Shown here: one piece after another, positions 7,391-10,947 of the stretch | Numbering within the stretch: position 1 is the stretch's first letter | Layout of the letters: every line of letters begins with the position of its first letter | Source of the DNA: Methanomethylovorans sp. PtaU1.Bin073 | GTDB lineage: Archaea; Halobacteriota; Methanosarcinia; Methanosarcinales; Methanosarcinaceae | Reading direction: 5' to 3' | Assembly: GCA_002067265.1 (NCBI GenBank) | Contig: MVQW01000145.1 | Coordinates: 1 to 10,947, forward strand | DNA: 10,947 nucleotides | Made by a program: the position numbers and the translations under genes | Notes under the pieces: model-generated | What the model saw: the letters and a program-made list of their open reading frames with translations, nothing else | What the model was told of the DNA's origin: nothing | Databases searched by the model: none

Positions 7391-7444
7391 AGAGATATTA
7401 AAATAAAAAAGACAGATCAAAATAAGGGTAAGTTTAATATCTCT
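7391..7444. repeat. Perfect 12-bp inverted repeat between kinase and AMA genes
   Basis: AGAGATATTAAA (7391-7402) and TTTAATATCTCT (7433-7444) are exact reverse complements separated by 30 bases. Each arm carries a TATA-like TTTAATATC pointing outward: the right arm towards the AMA gene (about 60 bases before its GTG) and the left arm towards the kinase gene. The rest of the 200-bp spacer is AT-rich, with TTTATGTG at about 7452-7459 as another possible TATA for the AMA gene. Confidence 0.55.
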
Positions 7445-7499
7445 AAGTATCTTTATGTGCAACTAGAAACCGAATAGAGTTGAGAGCATAGTTAGATCA

Positions 7500-8603
7500 G
7501 TGCAGCGCACAAGCTATAAAAACAATAGAGAAGATGGATTCGAACCGGTAGAATCAACTGCAGAGCTTCTAGTCTTGGAACCAATAGGATACCCTTTAAG
7601 CAGTATATTGGACGATTATCCGGAAATAGAGGATGCCAGAGTTTTTGAGTTTTATGCGAGAGAACAATGGAATGGATATATTGCACGCAAAGGGGAATAC
7701 CTATTCGACAAGAGGATGTATCCTGATTTTGCGTACAAAATCAAAGAAGTAGAGCCTCCGGAATCAGTAATAGGTATGGAAACTTCAATCATTGTCCACG
7801 AAGACAATGCTACCACGCCTTCAGTAGAATTCCACAGTAACGTTAGTTTTGAAGATATTATCGGACAAAATAATGCCAAACAGAAGTGCAAATTGATCGA
7901 GAAGTATCTGGAACAACCGGAAAAATTCGGCAAGTGGGCACCACGCAATGTGTTATTCTTCGGCCCTTCCGGCACTGGCAAAACAATGCTTGCAAAAGCT
8001 CTTGCCAATAAGGCAAATGTACCCATAATTCCCGTAAAAGCTACACAAATGATAGGGGAATATGTTGGAGAGGGCTCAAGACAGATACATCAGCTATATG
8101 ACAGAGCTGAAGATATGGCTCCTTGCATAATATTTATAGATGAACTGGATGCTATTGCCTTGGATAGGCGCCACCAGGAACTGCGAGGAGATGTTGTAGA
8201 GATAGTGAACGCATTACTTACTGAGATGGATGGGATAGTAGAGAGAGATGGCATCTGCACCATTGGAGCTACTAATCGTACTAACGCTCTTGATCCTGCA
8301 GTAAGAAGCAGATTTGAAGAAGAAATAGAGTTTGTATTACCTGATGAGGCAGAGAGGATCAAGATACTTGAAACAAACATATCCACATTCCCATTACCAG
8401 TAACAGGATTGGATGTAAAGAAAATCGCTGCAATGACAAAAGGATTCTCCGGAAGAGATCTTGTAGAGAAGGTTCTGAAAACTGCTTTACATCAGGCGAT
8501 AATAGAAGACTCGGAAGAAGTAACAGGAAAGCATTTTGAGGAATCTGTTGGAAAATTGCTCCAAAAGAATGGTAATACAATGGACAGCCGGATGTATTCC
8601 TGA
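7500..8603 (+). CDS. AMA-type single-ring AAA ATPase
   Basis: This 367-residue protein has one AAA module and is probably a hexameric ATP-driven protein-remodelling ring. The N-domain (about 1-110) has a GYPL motif at 30-33, which I recall as characteristic of AMA, the AAA family of Archaeoglobus and methanogens. The AAA core (about 115-340) shows Walker A GPSGTGKT (155-162), the aromatic pore loop GEYVGEG (187-192 region, Y188), Walker B CIIFIDELDAIA (D214, E215), sensor 1 and second region of homology GATNRTNALDPAVRSRF (N259, with R269/R271 as candidate arginine fingers), and the GFSGRDL sensor-2 region at about 315-321. No second AAA ring or protease-docking tail is evident. The start is GTG 7500, because an in-frame stop lies at 7464-7466 with no ATG after it; no strong ribosome binding site is seen. 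Substrates of AMA proteins are unknown to me. Confidence 0.87.
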   Translation: MQRTSYKNNREDGFEPVESTAELLVLEPIGYPLSSILDDYPEIEDARVFEFYAREQWNGYIARKGEYLFDKRMYPDFAYKIKEVEPPESVIGMETSIIVHEDNATTPSVEFHSNVSFEDIIGQNNAKQKCKLIEKYLEQPEKFGKWAPRNVLFFGPSGTGKTMLAKALANKANVPIIPVKATQMIGEYVGEGSRQIHQLYDRAEDMAPCIIFIDELDAIALDRRHQELRGDVVEIVNALLTEMDGIVERDGICTIGATNRTNALDPAVRSRFEEEIEFVLPDEAERIKILETNISTFPLPVTGLDVKKIAAMTKGFSGRDLVEKVLKTALHQAIIEDSEEVTGKHFEESVGKLLQKNGNTMDSRMYS

Positions 8604-8613
8604 GAGATACCAC

Positions 8614-8619
8614 TTTTTT
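8614..8619 (+). terminator. T-run after the AMA gene
   Basis: Six T follow the AMA stop codon by 10 bases, inside the 41-base gap to the next gene. Alone it is a weak terminator, so the 88-residue gene may be transcribed partly by readthrough. Confidence 0.3.
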
Positions 8620-8644
8620 ATTAAACTCTAATTTGAGTGATCAT

Positions 8645-8911
8645 ATGGAAGATATCAGCGAATCAGACAGATTTGAATGTAAGATAATAAATGTAATAAA
8701 CAAAGGTGACTGGTATGGTGTCACCGTAGAGGAGATTGAATCCGGAGGTAGAGTATATTTTGGGAGGACAAAACCGGAATTGTTCAACTACCAACCAGGA
8801 GACATCTTGTATATTGGAGTGAAAGCTCTAATCGTACCCCTAGAAGACAGGACAATGGAAGTTGCCCTTTACGACAAGAATGATAATAGGCTTGATTGGA
8901 CAATAATCTAA
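8645..8911 (+). CDS. Small conserved-looking protein of unknown function next to AMA
   Basis: I do not recognise this 88-residue acidic protein. It has no signal peptide, membrane helix or Cys-rich motif. Alternating hydrophobic stretches suggest five short beta strands (about 9-18, 23-30, 36-40, 53-64 and 70-77), and PGD at 51-53 lies between strands as in small OB- or SH3-like barrels; this fold is an inference. ATG 8645 is preceded by GAGTGATC (8635-8642), which matches the archaeal anti-Shine-Dalgarno sequence well; an in-frame TTG at 8633 would add four residues and is less likely. It begins 41 bases after the AMA ATPase on the same strand and ends 8 bases from rnz, which converges on it. 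The strong ribosome site, protein-like composition and tight packing argue that it is a real gene. A role alongside AMA is a guess from position. Confidence 0.75.
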   Translation: MEDISESDRFECKIINVINKGDWYGVTVEEIESGGRVYFGRTKPELFNYQPGDILYIGVKALIVPLEDRTMEVALYDKNDNRLDWTII

Positions 8912-8919
8912 CCTTACCA

Positions 8920-9834
8920 CTATTTTTTTAGAGGAACATCCACCTCCGTTAGATCCTCTGCTACAATAACATTTTCAAATACCCCTTGAGCTTCTCTTAA
9001 CAGAGGAGAAACATCATCTGTGTACCTAGAGCTAATATGAGTCAGTACCAAAAGATCAACTCCTGCTTCTTTTGCAAGAGTGGCTGCTTCAAATGCTGTA
9101 GAGTGCTTTGATTCTTTTGCCCATTCCTCCTGATCACTGGCAAGTGTACTGTCATGTATCAGGACATCTGCACCCATACTTACCTTAAGAATAGAATCAC
9201 ATGGCCTGGTATCACCAGTGTAAACAATTTTTCTACCTGGCCTCATTCGCCCAACAACATCTTCAGAACGTATAATTCTTCCGTTGACCTCAACATCAAT
9301 GCCACTGTGAAGACTTGAAAATAACGGACCTGGAGGCACTCCCAGAGCAATGGCCATTTCGCGATTAAATCTGCCCCTAAGAGAGTCTTCCAGCAGTACA
9401 TAACCAAGGCTTGGAACACTGTGATCCGTTTCAATTGCCTGGATACAATAACCATCTCTAACAACAACATCTCCGGGAACTAACTCTATGGCTTCCAGTT
9501 CGAAGCGAAGTTTATAATAACCAAGTTCAGAGAAGATTTTAACGAATTCCTTCACCCTTTGTGGACCGTATATGCGCAATGGTTCTGCTCTTCCTAAAAA
9601 AGACATTGTTTGTATAAGTCCCGGAATACCAAGCATGTGATCTGCATGGAAATGAGTTATGAAAATGGAAGTAAGAGCTTTCATTCCAGTTTTAGCACGC
9701 ATCATCTGCTGTTGAGTACCCTCTCCGCAATCAAAAAGTAAAAGCTCACCTTCCCTGTTGATCATTATTGCAGATGGATTTCGATTACGTGTTGGCAGAG
9801 AACCACCGGTGCCAAGAAATAATATGCGTAGCAT
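8920..9834 (-). CDS. rnz: Ribonuclease Z (tRNA 3'-processing endonuclease), short form
   Basis: RNase Z is a zinc-dependent endonuclease that cuts precursor tRNAs just after the discriminator base. The 304-residue protein has the metallo-beta-lactamase fold. The metal ligands are all present: HFHADH (H61, H63, D65, H66), H138 in TDHSVPSLGY, D208 in YTGDTRP and H266 in LTHISSRY. The short-form HST motif is at 244-246 in KHSTAFEAA. The flexible-arm segment LGVPPGPLF (about 164-172) provides the Gly-Pro-rich exosite for tRNA binding. The start MLRILFLGTGGSLPTRNRNPS is typical. No ribosome binding site precedes ATG 9834, but a TATA-like element lies about 24 bases upstream, so the mRNA may be leaderless. 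The AAAAAA-TAG end of the gene overlaps the T run that would end the convergent neighbour. Confidence 0.97.
   Translation of the reverse strand: MLRILFLGTGGSLPTRNRNPSAIMINREGELLLFDCGEGTQQQMMRAKTGMKALTSIFITHFHADHMLGIPGLIQTMSFLGRAEPLRIYGPQRVKEFVKIFSELGYYKLRFELEAIELVPGDVVVRDGYCIQAIETDHSVPSLGYVLLEDSLRGRFNREMAIALGVPPGPLFSSLHSGIDVEVNGRIIRSEDVVGRMRPGRKIVYTGDTRPCDSILKVSMGADVLIHDSTLASDQEEWAKESKHSTAFEAATLAKEAGVDLLVLTHISSRYTDDVSPLLREAQGVFENVIVAEDLTEVDVPLKK
8923..8929 (+). terminator. T-run terminator of the 88-residue gene, inside rnz
   Basis: Seven T at 8923-8929 begin 12 bases after the 88-residue gene's stop. On the other strand they are the final two Lys codons of rnz, so the two convergent transcripts must overlap. 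Confidence 0.4.
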
Positions 9835-9852
9835 AAAGGGAAATAGTAGAGG

Positions 9853-9863
9853 AAATATTTATT
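9853..9863 (-). promoter_or_regulatory. Candidate TATA box of rnz, at leaderless distance
   Basis: The minus strand reads AATAAATATTT, centred about 24 bases from the A of the rnz start codon. This places initiation at or within a few bases of the ATG. Confidence 0.4.
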
Positions 9864-10060
9864 GATTGCCTACTAAAGCTTGGATAAAGGAGAAAAAAGG
9901 ATATTTGAACACCTAGCACATTTTTTTCTTTACATGCCGCCAGCTGAAAATAGACATGACATTTAAGTACCACTCGAAAACTTCTTATACAATCCTTCAA
10001 GTAAAGGTAAGTCCATAACTAATTAAGTTGAAAAACTCACTTTAACAGAGATCATCCGAC

Positions 10061-10068
10061 TTATATAC
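10061..10068 (+). promoter_or_regulatory. Candidate TATA box of rps8e
   Basis: TTATATAC is the best TATA match in the 253-bp spacer between rnz and rps8e, but its centre is only about 24 bases before ATG 10088. CTTATAC at about 9984-9990, preceded by CGAAAACTT, would instead leave a leader containing the AAGAGG site. Besides these and the rnz promoter I see only a run of seven T at about 9918-9926 and nothing else recognisable in the spacer. Confidence 0.35.
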
Positions 10069-10087
10069 GTATTCAAGAGGACATATT

Positions 10088-10462
10088 ATGAAATGGCAAG
10101 GCAGATCAAGAAGAAAGTACACAGGTGCGAAAATAAAGGCTAACCGCTCAAAGAGAAAATTCGAACTCGGACGTGAACCGGCTGACACACGTCTTGATGA
10201 TGTAAAGATAAAACTGGTTTCCACAATGGGTGGCAACAGCAAAATCAGACTCCTCCAGTGCGATGTAGCCAACGTGACCGATGCAAGTGGTAAAACCCAG
10301 AAAACAACAATTGAAACTGTGGTTGGAAACGAGGCTAATGAGCACTACGTCAGACGTAACATCCTGACAAAAGGTTCAGTTATTCGTACCCCCATAGGTA
10401 ATGCCAGAATCACCAGCCGTCCTGGACAGGATGGTGTGGTCAACGCAGTGCTGCTCAGCTGA
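10088..10462 (+). CDS. rps8e: Small ribosomal subunit protein eS8
   Basis: This 124-residue basic protein belongs to the archaeal/eukaryotic small ribosomal subunit. Family landmarks are the start [15 protein letters not shown], a Lys/Arg-rich N-terminal segment (about 6-26), LGREPADT at 27-34, [11 protein letters not shown] at about 46-56, [18 protein letters not shown] at about 75-92, and the C-terminal [14 protein letters not shown] that ends archaeal eS8. The length is normal for the family. AAGAGG (10075-10080) is seven bases before ATG 10088, a good ribosome binding site. T runs follow the stop codon, so it is probably transcribed separately from the Lrp-type gene downstream. Confidence 0.98.
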   Translation: MKWQGRSRRKYTGAKIKANRSKRKFELGREPADTRLDDVKIKLVSTMGGNSKIRLLQCDVANVTDASGKTQKTTIETVVGNEANEHYVRRNILTKGSVIRTPIGNARITSRPGQDGVVNAVLLS

Positions 10463-10491
10463 GCACACTCCTTTTTTACATTCACTTTTTT
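10453..10491 (+). terminator. Terminator region of rps8e
   Basis: The 12-base palindrome GCTCAGCTGAGC (10453-10464) spans the rps8e stop codon, and two runs of six T follow at 10472-10477 and 10486-10491. The T runs are the likely termination signal; the palindrome may be incidental. Confidence 0.45.
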
Positions 10492-10516
10492 CTAATTTCA
10501 TGGGGTTGCTTATGAG

Positions 10517-10947
10517 ATGGATATTGAAACAAGGCATATATTAGAATGTCTGGAACAAGATGCCAGGGTCACTCATGAAGAGATTGCAACCCTGACAGGA
10601 ATCCCAGTAGAAGAAGTCAGTAAAAGGATCAAGGAATTAGAGAATTCCGGAGTTATCCGTAAATACAGAACTATTATTGACTGGGACCTTGCAGGCGATG
10701 AGCATGTATATGCAATCATCGAACTGAAAGTAACATTAGAGCGCAATCGAGGATATCAGGCCATAGCTGAGCGATTATACAAATTCCCTGAAGTACGCTC
10801 AGTAAGATTATTATCCGGCCAATATGATCTTTCACTGACAGTAATGGGAAAGACAATGAAAGAAGTTGCATTCTTCGTTGCAGAGAAGATCTCAACGATA
10901 GAACAGGTACAGCACACTACTACTCACTTTGTACTAAAAACATACAA
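10517..10947 (+). CDS. Lrp/AsnC-family transcriptional regulator, 3' end beyond window
   Basis: About 143 residues of a feast/famine-type regulator are visible and the gene runs off the window. The N-terminal winged helix-turn-helix covers about residues 1-55 (TRHILECLEQDARVTHEEIA, then TGIPVEEVSKRIKELENSGVIRKYR), the classic Lrp layout with an acidic first helix and GVIRKY at the wing. The RAM (AsnC ligand-binding) domain follows from about 64, with EVRSVRLLSGQYDLSLTVMG at about 95-114, where the Gly-containing turn usually contacts the amino-acid effector. The family is 140-165 residues long, so only the last few residues are probably missing. ATG 10517 starts the frame; the ATG at 10512 is in another frame. 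GGGG at 10502-10505 is the only ribosome-site candidate. The regulated genes are not visible. Confidence 0.92.
   Translation, partial: MDIETRHILECLEQDARVTHEEIATLTGIPVEEVSKRIKELENSGVIRKYRTIIDWDLAGDEHVYAIIELKVTLERNRGYQAIAERLYKFPEVRSVRLLSGQYDLSLTVMGKTMKEVAFFVAEKISTIEQVQHTTTHFVLKTY

Overview
The window looks like a chromosomal core region of a methanogenic euryarchaeon, most likely in the Methanosarcinales (a Methanosarcinaceae genus such as Methanolobus or Methanococcoides). This placement is an inference. The support is archaeal ribosomal proteins (eL37, eS8), an archaeal Lsm protein, a ThiD-ThiN fusion, an archaeal Thi4, a TrmY-type tRNA methyltransferase, a histidine kinase with an HDLLNP H-box, a single-ring AAA protein of the kind called AMA (Archaeoglobus and methanogens), TATA-type promoters and T-run terminators. 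I see no insertion sequence, phage gene, CRISPR array or other clear sign of horizontal transfer.

Layout. Bases 1-1731 (minus): the N-terminal part of trmY, cut by the window edge, lies downstream of thiDN. A 237-bp divergent spacer holds candidate promoters for thiDN and for the rightward cluster lsm - rpl37e - purF (1969-3916). rpl37e encodes only 56 residues. A tRNA-His(GUG) gene follows on the minus strand (4061-4135). Next, on the minus strand, come thi4 (4268-5047, apparently started by AUU) and a two-TM GAF-PAS-PAS histidine kinase (5119-7299). The kinase diverges from an AMA-type ATPase (7500-8603) across a 200-bp AT-rich spacer that carries a perfect 12-bp inverted repeat. An 88-residue protein of unknown function (8645-8911) follows the ATPase and runs tail-to-tail into rnz (8920-9834, minus). 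rps8e (10088-10462) and the start of an Lrp/AsnC regulator (10517 to the window end) close the window.

How the genes fit together. Thi4 makes the thiazole half of thiamine. ThiDN phosphorylates the pyrimidine half and joins the two halves. PurF supplies phosphoribosylamine, the entry to the purine pathway; that pathway's intermediate AIR is also the precursor of the thiamine pyrimidine through ThiC, which is not in this window. A second theme is RNA: TrmY, RNase Z and tRNA-His (tRNA modification and maturation), Lsm (RNA binding) and two ribosomal proteins. The kinase and the AMA/88-residue pair are the least understood parts.

The points most worth a second look are the AUU start and the Ala at the sulfur-donor position of Thi4, a tRNA-His gene that does not encode G-1, the inverted repeat between the kinase and AMA genes, and the small gene next to AMA. 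The window is otherwise ordinary; I found no convincing wholly new multi-gene system.
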